Positions 44,719 to 53,461 of a DNA stretch of 64,000 nt are shown in pieces. The position numbers and the translations under genes were made by a program. The stretch is from positions 1-64,000 of the forward strand of contig JBIKXS010000002.1 of assembly GCA_044355655.1 (NCBI GenBank). The letters are read 5' to 3'. How positions within the stretch are numbered: the stretch's first letter is position 1; each line of letters opens with the position of its first letter. The notes beneath the pieces were generated by a model that saw nothing but the letters and a program-made list of their open reading frames with translations, was not told the origin of the DNA and searched no databases. Source of the DNA: UBA3064 sp023258775 (lineage in GTDB: Bacteria; Pseudomonadota; Gammaproteobacteria; Burkholderiales; Burkholderiaceae_E).

Positions 44719-47097
44719 ATGAAATCACAAGTACCAGTGCACCGTAGTTCCAATCGAGCGGGAACGCCCGTCGGGTCGCTTGAAAATGGAGCCGATGTAA
44801 TCGAAGGCTTGCGGCATCGCCTCGATCAAGCCTACCTGCCATCGGGCGAAGCGATCGTTGACCATTGTGACGGGACAAACCAAATACTTCTTGGGATTGG
44901 CGCGGATTCTCAATCTCAGAGGTTGATTTGGCTTGCTCTAGCCCAAACCTGCCTCCCAAAAGATCATTTCGAAGAACTAATCGATTCAGACCTGACGGCC
45001 TCAGTAGCTGCCTTAAGATCACTTCTGCTTATGCAGAATGTTCCGATCGACGGTGGAAAACGTGATCTAGCCGAGCAAGAGTTACTAAGGCGAATGTTCT
45101 TGGCTATGAGCGCGGATGTGCAGGTGGTCTTGGTTCGGCTCGCATCGCGATTACAAAGCTTGCGCTTTCATGCCAAGGTGAAAACCAAGCCAACGCTTGA
45201 ACAAGCAAGGTTTACGCTTCGGGTGCTCGCACCGCTAGCGAATAGGCTTGGTTTAGGGCAACTCAAATGGGAAATGGAGGATCTTGCATTTCGATTTGCG
45301 GATGAAGCGTCTTATCACAGGATTGCTAGAGCGCTTGATGAGAAACGAAGTCAACGTGAGTTATTTATTCGTGAACTGACTCGGCAGATCGAGCTGGGTT
45401 TGCGCAGTGCTGGGCTTGACGTAAAGGTTTCTGGTCGCCCCAAACATATCTATAGCATTTATAATAAAATGCGAGTAAAGCAACTTGCAGTTGAGCGGCT
45501 TCTTGATTTGCGAGCGATTAGAATTGTTGTAAAACAAGTCGACGATTGTTACGCGGCATTGGATTGGGTCCACAAGCGTTTTTCGCCCCTGCTTGCCGAG
45601 TTCGATGATTACATTGCAAGACCAAAGCCAAATGGCTACCGATCACTTCACACGGTCGTATTGCATGAAGATGCACGTCCCGTCGAAATTCAGATTCGTA
45701 CCGAATCGATGCATCGCGAGGCTGAACTTGGATTTGCCTCCCACTGGCATTACAAGGAAACAAGCACAGGTTTGAGCCAATCTAAGGGAAAATCACAGGA
45801 TCGTGATAAAATCGAATACGTTCGGCAACTCCTTGCTTGGAAGCATGACCTTATCGATGGCGAGTTGCCCGGTTCTAAATCTAGCCGGGCAATCTATGTC
45901 CTTACGCCTCAAGGGAAGGTACTGGAACTGCCGGCAGCATCGACCCCAATTGATTTTGCGTATTTGCTGCACACTGACCTTGGCCATCGTTGTCGAGGCG
46001 CAAAAATTGACGGTGCTATGGTCCCTCTCAATACCCGACTTCGCTCGGGTCAGACGGTTGAAATCATCGCTGCGCGAGCAAGTGAGCAACTTGGACCATC
46101 TCGTGACTGGTTAAACCCTGCGCTCAGCTATTTGGGGAGCCCGCGTGCACGTACAAAGGTACGACAGTGGTTTCACACGCTCGACGAGCAGCGTGATGTT
46201 GCGATGGGGCGAGCGAAGCTTGAAAAGCTGCTTCAGCGTGAAGGTAAAACCGCAACGGCTCACGATGACCTTGCAAGTCGTCTCGGTCTCGAGGGCGTCA
46301 AAGCCCTATTTTTGGCATTCGCTCGAGAAGAAATAAGTAGTCGAGCTGTTGAAAATGCACTAAATTTTGGTACAGACCAAGATCTAAAGCGTGAAGACGA
46401 ACTCGCGTCGAGGACGCCAACGAAACAGATTAACTTTGGCCTGGCAAGAGTCAGTGCCGCCAGCAAGAGACTTAAGGGAAAGGCAGCAGGATGGGAATCG
46501 CCGATCCTTGTCGATGGGGTGGCATCGCTGCTACATCACCTTGCTGGTTGTTGTCGGCCGATTCCACCGGACGATATTGCAGGCTTTATTACGCGCGGCG
46601 AAGGTGTTTCGGTGCACAGAATCACTTGTTTAACCTATGGGCGTTTACTTGCTAGGCATCCAGAGCGTGCCGTCCAGGTGAGTTGGAGTTTGGGTGATGC
46701 ATACCTGTTTGGCGACGGAATCAAGGTTGAGCGCGGTACCAGTGGTCGCGACGGGCATGCTGACGGTCATGGCAACGGTAATGTTCACAGCGATGGCAAT
46801 GTTCGCGGTCACCCGCATGGCTCAGTGCATGGGCATGGCTGGAAAGCTTCAGAAAAGCCAGTATTTGCTGCCGAACTTTTGGTGAGAGCTAATGATCGGC
46901 CGGGTCTATTGCGAGATTTAACGGAGTTAATGTCCCGCCTTAAAGTCCGGATGACATCGATTCGAAGCTATACAAAGCGCGAGCAGTTAAGCATTAGGAT
47001 CACACTTGAGCTTTCACATCACAAAGAATTAGCTTTTACTGTCAGAAAGTTACGCGAATTACCTGGTGTTTTACTTACGACTAGAATCGGTGACTGA
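44719..47097 (+). CDS. relA: GTP pyrophosphokinase RelA (monofunctional ppGpp synthetase)
   Basis: The 792-residue protein has a degenerate HD region (no HDxxED), a synthetase domain with GRPKHIYSIYNKM and EFDDYIARPKPNGYRSLHT, a TGS domain (YVLTPQGKVLELP), and a C-terminal ACT domain. The EFDD motif is the mark of Mg-dependent monofunctional RelA, in contrast to RFKD in the SpoT encoded at 50.5 kb. RelA senses uncharged tRNA on the ribosome. A Gly/His/Asp/Asn-rich repeat segment (residues about 674-707) sits before the ACT domain and is not usual for the family. Confidence 0.92.
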   Translation: MKSQVPVHRSSNRAGTPVGSLENGADVIEGLRHRLDQAYLPSGEAIVDHCDGTNQILLGIGADSQSQRLIWLALAQTCLPKDHFEELIDSDLTASVAALRSLLLMQNVPIDGGKRDLAEQELLRRMFLAMSADVQVVLVRLASRLQSLRFHAKVKTKPTLEQARFTLRVLAPLANRLGLGQLKWEMEDLAFRFADEASYHRIARALDEKRSQRELFIRELTRQIELGLRSAGLDVKVSGRPKHIYSIYNKMRVKQLAVERLLDLRAIRIVVKQVDDCYAALDWVHKRFSPLLAEFDDYIARPKPNGYRSLHTVVLHEDARPVEIQIRTESMHREAELGFASHWHYKETSTGLSQSKGKSQDRDKIEYVRQLLAWKHDLIDGELPGSKSSRAIYVLTPQGKVLELPAASTPIDFAYLLHTDLGHRCRGAKIDGAMVPLNTRLRSGQTVEIIAARASEQLGPSRDWLNPALSYLGSPRARTKVRQWFHTLDEQRDVAMGRAKLEKLLQREGKTATAHDDLASRLGLEGVKALFLAFAREEISSRAVENALNFGTDQDLKREDELASRTPTKQINFGLARVSAASKRLKGKAAGWESPILVDGVASLLHHLAGCCRPIPPDDIAGFITRGEGVSVHRITCLTYGRLLARHPERAVQVSWSLGDAYLFGDGIKVERGTSGRDGHADGHGNGNVHSDGNVRGHPHGSVHGHGWKASEKPVFAAELLVRANDRPGLLRDLTELMSRLKVRMTSIRSYTKREQLSIRITLELSHHKELAFTVRKLRELPGVLLTTRIGD
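46741..46845. repeat. Low-complexity Gly-His-Asn repeat within relA
   Basis: Imperfect repeats such as GACGGTCATGGCAACGGT encode DGHADGHGNGNVHSDGNV, continuing to HPHGSVHGHG. The His density could bind metal, but a simple flexible linker is as likely. Confidence 0.7.
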
Positions 47098-47100
47098 TCG

Positions 47101-47736
47101 TCATTTGGGAGGCTTTGGCCTAAATGCTTTGCAGACGACCGGATCTGTGTCGATTTGCGGAGCGCCGATTAAATCCAGGCAATAGGGTACGGCAGCAAAG
47201 ATTCCCGGCACGAGAATCTTGCCTTCATCGTCCTTCAAACCTTCAAGCGTCTCAGCAATGGCTTTTGGCTGACCCGGCAGATTTACAATAAGGCAACTGT
47301 GACCATCATCTAGTTCGCGCAACACAGCCACTTGACGCGACAAAATCGCGGTGGGCACAAAGCGAAGGCTAATTTGTCGCATTTGTTCACCGAATCCCGG
47401 CATTTCACGTGTGCCCACCGCAAGCGTTGCCTCTGGCGTCAGATCCCGGCGCGCAGGTCCGGTCCCGCCAGTCGTCAGAATCAAGTGGCAACGTGATTGA
47501 TCGGATAGTTCTCCAAGGCTAGATTCGATTATCGTCCGTTCGTCAGGAATCAGGCGCTCGACGAACTGAACTGGCGATGTTATTGCGCGACTAAGCCAGC
47601 TCCGCAGGGCTGGCAACCCCTTATCCTCGTAGATGCCCTGCGACGCCCGGTCGCTCACCGAAATCAGACCAATTCGGAGCACAGGATTTATTGCTTTTAT
47701 CGCTGTAGCTTTTTCTAATGATTTATGTTCGGGCAT
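47101..47736 (-). CDS. mog: molybdopterin adenylyltransferase Mog
   Basis: The 211-residue protein has the MoCF-fold motifs IGLISVSDRASQGIYEDKG, LILTTGGTGPARRDLTPEAT and LIVNLPGQPKAIAETL. Mog adenylylates molybdopterin before molybdate insertion, in molybdenum cofactor synthesis. The ATG at 47736 overlaps the yjgA TGA (TGATG); a GTG one codon upstream is possible. It ends 4 bp from the convergent relA stop. Confidence 0.9.
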   Translation of the reverse strand: MPEHKSLEKATAIKAINPVLRIGLISVSDRASQGIYEDKGLPALRSWLSRAITSPVQFVERLIPDERTIIESSLGELSDQSRCHLILTTGGTGPARRDLTPEATLAVGTREMPGFGEQMRQISLRFVPTAILSRQVAVLRELDDGHSCLIVNLPGQPKAIAETLEGLKDDEGKILVPGIFAAVPYCLDLIGAPQIDTDPVVCKAFRPKPPK

Positions 47737-48107
47737 CACTGCGCTTTATCTCCAAGAAAAGGGAACGACGATTCGGGCTTAGCGCCACTAGGTTTTGTGT
47801 CTATAGCTTTAGCAAGGGCGTTGGGGCAATGTTTTTTGAGTTGGGAAAAAACTTCGCTCAATGCGAGGTCATCAAGCTCACGCATGACGCGTCCAACATA
47901 TTGCAACTGCCTTCTTTTCGCTTCGTGAGCCTTTATCTTTCGACAGGCTACGATCGCATCATGGAGCCGTTCGGGTAGCTTAACGCGTGCAAACTCGTTG
48001 TCGCGCAGCGTTACTAGAGCTTCGCCTAAGTCTTGAAGCTGATTCATCTCCCGCTTGCGCTGGGATTTGCTTGGTTTAAGTTGTTGTGGTGTGACTTGAC
48101 GCGTCAT
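47736..48107 (-). CDS. yjgA: Short YjgA/DarP-family ribosome-associated protein, C-terminal half missing
   Basis: Only 123 residues, against about 180 for E. coli YjgA. The first helical half is recognisable (KSQRKREMNQLQDLGEALVTL, LPERLHDAIVACRKIKAHEAKRRQLQYVG, outlined). After REL the sequence ends in a Lys/Ser/Pro-rich tail instead of the second helical half. YjgA (DarP) helps 50S subunit maturation. The gene order yjgA-mog and divergence from pmbA are conserved in betaproteobacteria, so it is an orthologue that has been shortened. It overlaps mog as TGATG. Confidence 0.8.
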   Translation of the reverse strand: MTRQVTPQQLKPSKSQRKREMNQLQDLGEALVTLRDNEFARVKLPERLHDAIVACRKIKAHEAKRRQLQYVGRVMRELDDLALSEVFSQLKKHCPNALAKAIDTKPSGAKPESSFPFLGDKAQ

Positions 48108-48197
48108 TACACGAATGATCCTGTCGAAGAAGGGTAAGTGTCGATCGCGATGCGATTGAACTGAAAGGCTTATGATAAGCGCCCTTGGAGATCAAAC

Positions 48198-49556
48198 ATG
48201 TTTCAGTACGATCAAAGTAAATTTTCAGAATTGGCCGAAGATGCGCTCCGTATCGCGAGAGGACTTGGCGCAAGCGATTGCGCAGTTGACTTGGCCGAAA
48301 GCACAGGCCTCACCGTTAATGTTCGTATGCGGCGCTTGGAGACCGTTGAGCAAACCAGAGACAAGAGTCTCGGCGTGACGGTTTACATCGGACAGCGCAA
48401 AGGTCATGCGAGCACGGGTGATTTTGCGAGCGCAGCGATAAAGCAAACGGTGCAAGCTGCCTACGATATAGCCCGTTATACTGGTGAAGATGAGGCTGCT
48501 GGACTTCCAGATCCTGAAATGATCGCCCAAGCGGGTGACATGCGGGACTTGGATCTTTTTCACCCTTGGACACTTAGCGTTGATCGAGCGAAAAAGCTTG
48601 CCTTGCGCTGCGAGGCTGCAGCCCTCGATCTCGATGAAGCCATTCAAAACAGTGATGGGGCGTCTGTTAGTACGGGTAGCGGTCACTTTTTTTCGCGTAA
48701 TTCGCGGGGGTTTTCTGGAGGTTACGCCCATTCCAGGCATTCGATGGGCGTAGCACCAATTGCCAGAGACCGCGCCAACGCAGATGGTGGTATGCAGCGA
48801 GACGCTTGGTATGTTTCGCGTCGCTCTTCGAACGATCTCGCTTCACCAGAGTCGGTTGGCGTTTATGCAGCAAAACGAACGTTGGCCAGACTCGGCGCAC
48901 GCGCAGTCCCAACGCAACGCGTGCCGATACTTTTTGAAGCGCCGCTTGCCTGCGGTTTGCTCGGTAGTTTCGCGCAGGCAATTTCGGGTGGTGCGCTTTA
49001 CCGTGAGGCTAGTTTTTTGGTCAATTCGCTTGGAAGCCAGGTCTTCCCTAAACACATCACGATTGAAGATGACCCGACGAGGCCGCGAGAGTTTGGAAGC
49101 TCATGTTTTGATGATGAAGGTGTGAGAACGCAGCGTCGGATCCTCGTGAGCAAAGGTGTTATCGAAGGCTATTTGTTATCGAGCTACACCGCAAGAAAGC
49201 TTGGTATGAAGACAACTGGCAACGCGGGCGGTAGTCATGCGATGCGGGTGCTCAGCTCAAAAACACGCGCTGAGCATTGTCTTGATACGATGATCAAAAA
49301 AATGCATCGAGGCTTGCTTCTGACCGACGTTCTGGGCAACGATATTAATTATGTAACAGGAGACTATTCCAGAGGGGCTTCTGGTTACTGGATTGAGCGT
49401 GGTGAAATTCAGTTTCCAGTCGAGGAGATCACGATTGCGGGGAATCTTCGCGACATGTTTGCCGGGATCGTCGCCGTAGGCGCTGATGAGTTACAGCGTG
49501 GCACCAAACGCAGTGGTTCCATCTTGATTGAAAGTATGCAAGTCGGTGGAAAGTAA
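48198..49556 (+). CDS. pmbA: metalloprotease PmbA/TldE
   Basis: The 452-residue protein is the PmbA (TldE) half of the TldD/TldE peptidase that processes peptides such as microcins and CcdA. Recognisable parts are ETVEQTRDKSLGVTVYIGQRKG, outlined, FFSRNSRGFSGGYAHSRHS, CFDDEGVRTQRRILVSKGVIEGYLLSSY (segments), and DYSRGASGYWIERGEIQFPVEEITIAGN. It diverges from yjgA with 90 bp between. Its last four codons and stop begin a five-copy 21-bp repeat. Confidence 0.92.
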   Translation: MFQYDQSKFSELAEDALRIARGLGASDCAVDLAESTGLTVNVRMRRLETVEQTRDKSLGVTVYIGQRKGHASTGDFASAAIKQTVQAAYDIARYTGEDEAAGLPDPEMIAQAGDMRDLDLFHPWTLSVDRAKKLALRCEAAALDLDEAIQNSDGASVSTGSGHFFSRNSRGFSGGYAHSRHSMGVAPIARDRANADGGMQRDAWYVSRRSSNDLASPESVGVYAAKRTLARLGARAVPTQRVPILFEAPLACGLLGSFAQAISGGALYREASFLVNSLGSQVFPKHITIEDDPTRPREFGSSCFDDEGVRTQRRILVSKGVIEGYLLSSYTARKLGMKTTGNAGGSHAMRVLSSKTRAEHCLDTMIKKMHRGLLLTDVLGNDINYVTGDYSRGASGYWIERGEIQFPVEEITIAGNLRDMFAGIVAVGADELQRGTKRSGSILIESMQVGGK

Positions 49557-49646
49557 AGGGGCATCGGTGGGAAGTAGCGGGACGTCGGTAGGAACTAGTA
49601 GGACGTCGGTAGGAATTAGCATGCCGTCCATGCGAACTAAAAGAGC
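49542..49646. repeat. Five 21-bp copies of the pmbA terminal codons, each with a stop
   Basis: The unit begins GTCGGTGGAAAGTAA in the true pmbA end and is repeated four more times with divergence (for example GTCGGTAGGAACTAGTAGGAC). All copies keep the seven-codon frame and each has at least one TAA or TAG. The array occupies nearly all of the pmbA-greB gap. Confidence 0.9.
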
Positions 49647-49672
49647 CGCGAAGTTCGCCGGTCGGCTGTGCA

Positions 49673-50254
49673 ATGAGTAAGGCTTTTGTCAAAGAAAGCG
49701 GGGGCGATGACGATGACCCCGACGACCACGAAAGTGGCGATCTGTCAGCCTTACCAGCTAGCTCCAAAAACTATATGACTCCGGCTGGTTATCTAGCGAT
49801 GAAGGATGAACTGCTGAGTCTTCTCAATACCGAGCGACCGGAAGTTGTTCGAGTTGTTTCCTGGGCTGCTTCAAACGGCGATCGTTCAGAAAACGGTGAT
49901 TATCTTTATGGCAAGCGCAGACTCCGGGAAATCGATCGACGAATTCGTTACCTTAGCAAGCGACTAGATCGGGCAGAGGTTGTTGATCCAGGCCTGCATA
50001 TCGGCAATGATCAAGTTTTCTTTGGAGCACGGATCGAGTTTCTTCGTAACGGCTCACTTCAAGAGGAGATCACGATTGTTGGTATTGATGAAGTCGATCC
50101 TGGCAGACGACGAGTCAGTTGGGTGTCTCCGATCGCCAGAACGGTAATCAAGTCCAGGGTTGGCGATATCGTGTCTTTGCGGACTCCTCAGGGGCTTGAT
50201 GAGCTTGAAATTGTATCGGTCGACTACACCTGGTTTGGGTCGGGCCGTCCCTGA
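49673..50254 (+). CDS. greB: transcription elongation factor GreB
   Basis: GreB rescues backtracked RNA polymerase by stimulating transcript cleavage. The 193-residue protein has an acidic, low-complexity N-terminus of about 30 residues (GGDDDDPDDHESGD), the coiled-coil arm with NYMTPAGYLAMKDEL, SNGDRSENGDYLYGKRRLREIDRRI, outlined with the conserved acidic tip, and the C-terminal FKBP-like domain. It follows the 21-bp array after pmbA. It is convergent to spoT. Confidence 0.93.
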   Translation: MSKAFVKESGGDDDDPDDHESGDLSALPASSKNYMTPAGYLAMKDELLSLLNTERPEVVRVVSWAASNGDRSENGDYLYGKRRLREIDRRIRYLSKRLDRAEVVDPGLHIGNDQVFFGARIEFLRNGSLQEEITIVGIDEVDPGRRRVSWVSPIARTVIKSRVGDIVSLRTPQGLDELEIVSVDYTWFGSGRP

Positions 50255-50289
50255 AAGCGCGACGCCAGCTAGCACAGGGAGCTTGTCGT

Positions 50290-50415
50290 AAGGTCCGTAT
50301 CGTTTAGGACCGAGTTGTTAGGTGCCGTGTCGTACAGCTCCGTGTTTTTAGGCGCCGTATAGTTCAGGTTCGTGTCGCGCGGGGCCTCGTCGTACAGGGC
50401 CCCTTGTAAGGAAGT
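50290..50415. repeat. Degenerate repeats of about 16 bp downstream of greB
   Basis: About seven decayed copies of a unit near AGGTGCCGTGTCGTAC fill the gap between the convergent ends of greB and spoT. Copy lengths vary from 14 to 18 bp. No gene is visible in this 232-bp interval and I see no clean terminator hairpin with a T-run. Confidence 0.65.
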
Positions 50416-50486
50416 CTCGCTGTACACCTGGCATATCAGTTGCGGGATGGTGTTAACTGTAGCGCCTTGTTAGTACGTGAGCTCGT

Positions 50487-53036
50487 TCAGACTCTGACGA
50501 GTTTTGCGACTTCAGTCATCTTGCGCAGTCGACGCATCAGGCCTGCGAGATGTGTTCGGTGCCGGACGCTGAGTGCGAATGACATTGTCGCCATGTTGTC
50601 TGAAGTCGATTCCGTATGAACTTGGGAAATATTGATTTCCTCCGAAGCGATCTCAGCTGCGATTTTGCCGAGGACGCCTTTGCCGTCATGCACAGTGACT
50701 TTAATGTCAGTTCTAAAAAGTCCGCTAATCGGTTCAGACCATTCGGTTTCAACCCAACGCTCGCTATCTTTGACACGTGAGCGAATTGCGATACCGCAGT
50801 CGTTGCGATGGATTACAAGACCATGACCACCTCGCAAATGTCCAAGAATGCCGTCACCTGGAATCGGATGGCAGCAAGGCGAAAACGTCACCGCAGAGCC
50901 TTCCGTGCCATGCACCTGAATCGGTGCGGCATGAGCTGCGGCCAAAAGGGCTGAGGTGGCGCCGCGGTGACCCGCCATCAGGGCAATCGTTCGGGCAACT
51001 GCCGGAGCAAGTTGAATTCCAAGTCCAATTTTTGCGTAAAGATCATTTAGGTTGTGGGCACCAATGTCTCGAGCACCGCGTTCGAGTGCGATCGCGCTTA
51101 TTTCGTCTAGGTTCAAATGCATGGCCTGCATGGCGTGGTCGAGCAGTCGCTTGCCAAGATCAATAGCTTCGCTATGATTCATAGTGCGAAGATAGTGCCG
51201 TATCTCAGCGCGAGCTTTTCCCGTCCTTACAAAACTAAGCCAAATGGGATCCGGTTTTGAATTTGGATCGGTGTTAACGACGATTCGATCCCCGCTTTTT
51301 AGAACAGTACTTAAGGGTGACGTGTCGCCATTAATCGTTGCACCGATCGCGTGATTGCCGATATCGGTATGTACTGAGTAGGCAAAATCAATAACCGTTG
51401 ATCCCTTAGGCAAGGCTCGTATGTCGCCCTTTGGTGTAAAGATGTAGACGGCATCTGGAAAAAGATCGACCTTCACATGTTCGATGAATTCGAGTGAGTC
51501 TCCCGTATTGCTTTGAATATCGAGTAATGATTTGAGCCATTGATGAGTTTCGCGTTGAAGATCCGAAAAGCTTTCATCTTTTGCTTTGTATAGCCAGTGA
51601 GAGGCGACACCAGATTCGGCAACACGCTGCATATCTTGCGTTCGGATTTGGAACTCAACCGGTGTGCCAAATGGACCGATTAGAGTCGTGTGCAAGGACT
51701 GATAACCGTTAACTTTAGGTATAGCGATATAGTCTTTGAATCGGCCAAGTATTGGCTTAAAGGTTGTGTGCAGGGCGCCAAGGGCTTTATAACAATCGGC
51801 GACAGTGGGTGCAATGATTCTAAAGCCATAGACATCCAGTACCTGAGAAAAACTAAGACGCTTTTCTCGCATTTTGCGATAAATACCGTATAAGGATTTC
51901 TCTCGACCGGTTATCTCGGCATCCACACCCCACTGGGGTAGTACCCGCTGGGTGGCATCCGCAATACGGCTTAAGACTTCCCGACGGTTACCTCTTGCAT
52001 AGAGAACGGCCTTCCTTAAGACCTTGTAACGGTTGGGGTGGCTATGTCTAAAACTTAGATCAAGGAGTTCAAGAAAGAGGCTGTGCAGACCTAGGCGGTT
52101 GGCGATTGGTGCATAAATCTCCAGGGTTTCATCGGCGATACGCCTTGCTTTTTGAGGCGAGACCGCGGTCAGCGTTCGCATATTGTGTAGGCGATCTGCG
52201 AGCTTAATAAGAATCACTCTCACGTCGTTGGCCATCGCCAAAAGCATTTTGCGAAAAGATTCTGCTTGGGCTTGGGCTCGGGTTTGAAATTCCATTCTGT
52301 CGAGTTTGGAAAGTCCGTCAACGAGTTCAGCAACCGATGCGCCGAATCGCCCCCGGAGCTCGTCCTTGTGGATGCCGCTATCTTCCATCGTGTCGTGCAA
52401 AAGAGCAGCCATGAGGGAATCGACATCGAGCTTCCATCCTGCGCAAATCTCCGCCACCGCAATCGGATGCGAAATATATGGTTCGCCGCTCTGTCGGAAC
52501 TGTCCTAGATGAGCCTCATCAGCCAGTCGGTAGGCATCTCTAACTCGCTTTATATCTGATCGGGAAAGGTAGCTTTCTATCTTTGCAGTAAGTGATCCAA
52601 TCGAGGCGATCGATTTCTGATCGGGGGCGATGAAGAACCCTTCCTCCGAAAGTTGGAAGTTAGCGCGCTGCTCCGCCGGGGTAACACCCCGTTCGACCGC
52701 AGTAATGCCTCGATCCGCTGGATGCACGCTGCGATCGACTGAACTGAGCCCGGGATCAGACGAACTGAGTCTGCGATCAGATGAACTCAGCTCGCGATCA
52801 GCTGAACTTAGGCCACGATCGGCTGAGGTGAAGCGATGCTCTGCTGAAGTCAGCCCTCCCTTGCCATGAGGGAACAGTGAGGACTTCGCGCCTGTTTCCT
52901 TTAATGCTTTCATCCGAACTGCAAGCGCATGTTTCGAGTTCAGCGCGGCGAAGGGTCGCTCTTCCTCGTCAACCCCTTGAAGCGTTGCCCCGTTCTCCGC
53001 TCCTGCTGAATTTAGTGGCTTGGTGGGTGTGCTCAT
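50487..53036 (-). CDS. spoT: bifunctional (p)ppGpp synthetase/hydrolase SpoT
   Basis: About 849 residues. The HD hydrolase domain is intact (MAALLHDTMEDSGI), the synthetase has GREKSLYGIYRKM and RFKDYIAIPKVNGYQSLHT (RFKD is the bifunctional signature), then TGS (YIFTPKGDIRALP) and a C-terminal ACT domain. The N-terminus is about 130 residues longer than usual and contains nine tandem heptapeptides (52665-52853). The ATG at 53036 is used; a GTG at 53054 is possible. It lies last in gmk-rpoZ-spoT, about 200 bp after rpoZ. Confidence 0.93.
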   Translation of the reverse strand: MSTPTKPLNSAGAENGATLQGVDEEERPFAALNSKHALAVRMKALKETGAKSSLFPHGKGGLTSAEHRFTSADRGLSSADRELSSSDRRLSSSDPGLSSVDRSVHPADRGITAVERGVTPAEQRANFQLSEEGFFIAPDQKSIASIGSLTAKIESYLSRSDIKRVRDAYRLADEAHLGQFRQSGEPYISHPIAVAEICAGWKLDVDSLMAALLHDTMEDSGIHKDELRGRFGASVAELVDGLSKLDRMEFQTRAQAQAESFRKMLLAMANDVRVILIKLADRLHNMRTLTAVSPQKARRIADETLEIYAPIANRLGLHSLFLELLDLSFRHSHPNRYKVLRKAVLYARGNRREVLSRIADATQRVLPQWGVDAEITGREKSLYGIYRKMREKRLSFSQVLDVYGFRIIAPTVADCYKALGALHTTFKPILGRFKDYIAIPKVNGYQSLHTTLIGPFGTPVEFQIRTQDMQRVAESGVASHWLYKAKDESFSDLQRETHQWLKSLLDIQSNTGDSLEFIEHVKVDLFPDAVYIFTPKGDIRALPKGSTVIDFAYSVHTDIGNHAIGATINGDTSPLSTVLKSGDRIVVNTDPNSKPDPIWLSFVRTGKARAEIRHYLRTMNHSEAIDLGKRLLDHAMQAMHLNLDEISAIALERGARDIGAHNLNDLYAKIGLGIQLAPAVARTIALMAGHRGATSALLAAAHAAPIQVHGTEGSAVTFSPCCHPIPGDGILGHLRGGHGLVIHRNDCGIAIRSRVKDSERWVETEWSEPISGLFRTDIKVTVHDGKGVLGKIAAEIASEEINISQVHTESTSDNMATMSFALSVRHRTHLAGLMRRLRKMTEVAKLVRV
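52665..52853. repeat. Nine 21-bp repeats encoding heptapeptides at the SpoT N-terminus
   Basis: The coding strand gives LTSAEHR, FTSADRG, LSSADRE, LSSSDRR, LSSSDPG, LSSVDRS, VHPADRG, ITAVERG and VTPAEQR, one after another. The consensus is LSSADRx. The polar heptads could form a helix or a disordered tether ahead of the HD domain. Confidence 0.95.
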
Positions 53037-53238
53037 GTCTTTATTCTGACGCACAAGGGCCAGCCGTCAAGTCCTCGAGTATCGAGGTTCAAACGCCACA
53101 AGCTAAACCTCGCATATCGAGTGATAACGACTACCACCACTCGGTGGCACACCGGGCGTCTGTCGATCTTATCTACCCAAGCATGCGCATCAAGGCGATG
53201 CGCTGGTGTTATTCGCGGCGACGGGGAACTGTGAAGCG
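53037..53238. other. rpoZ-spoT intergenic region with paired palindromes
   Basis: This 202-bp stretch contains CCTCGAGTATCGAGG at 53073-53087 and a related CCTCGCATATCGAGT at 53108-53122, with centres 35 bp apart. A further short inverted repeat (CCACC/GGTGG) lies near 53133-53147. No gene is visible. The palindromes could be operators or RNA hairpins ahead of spoT. Confidence 0.45.
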
Positions 53239-53442
53239 TCAGGTCGGGACCCGACGAAGCATCTCCTGCCCAACTTTCCCAGCAGCAATTTCTCTCAAGG
53301 CTGCAACGGTAGGCTTATCCTTCGATTCGATCTTTGGGGCATGTCCCTGCGCAAGCATTCGTGCCCGATATGTGGCTGCAAGCGTGAGCTCGAAGCGGTT
53401 GGGGATACTCTTCAAACAGTCTTCTACGGTGATTCTTGCCAT
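53239..53442 (-). CDS. rpoZ: RNA polymerase omega subunit
   Basis: A 67-residue omega subunit, starting MARITVEDCLKSIPNRFEL and continuing LAATYRARMLAQG. Omega assists assembly of core polymerase and is part of one ppGpp binding site. It lies between gmk and spoT, the classical proteobacterial order, 19 bp after gmk. The ATG is unambiguous. Confidence 0.95.
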   Translation of the reverse strand: MARITVEDCLKSIPNRFELTLAATYRARMLAQGHAPKIESKDKPTVAALREIAAGKVGQEMLRRVPT

Positions 53443-53461
53443 GATGATCCAGCGCTAGAAA

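Noticed and set aside
52877..53458. 193-residue forward open frame across the spoT 5' end, the intergenic region and rpoZ
   Set aside because: It overlaps rpoZ and spoT in antisense and has no family features or ribosome site.
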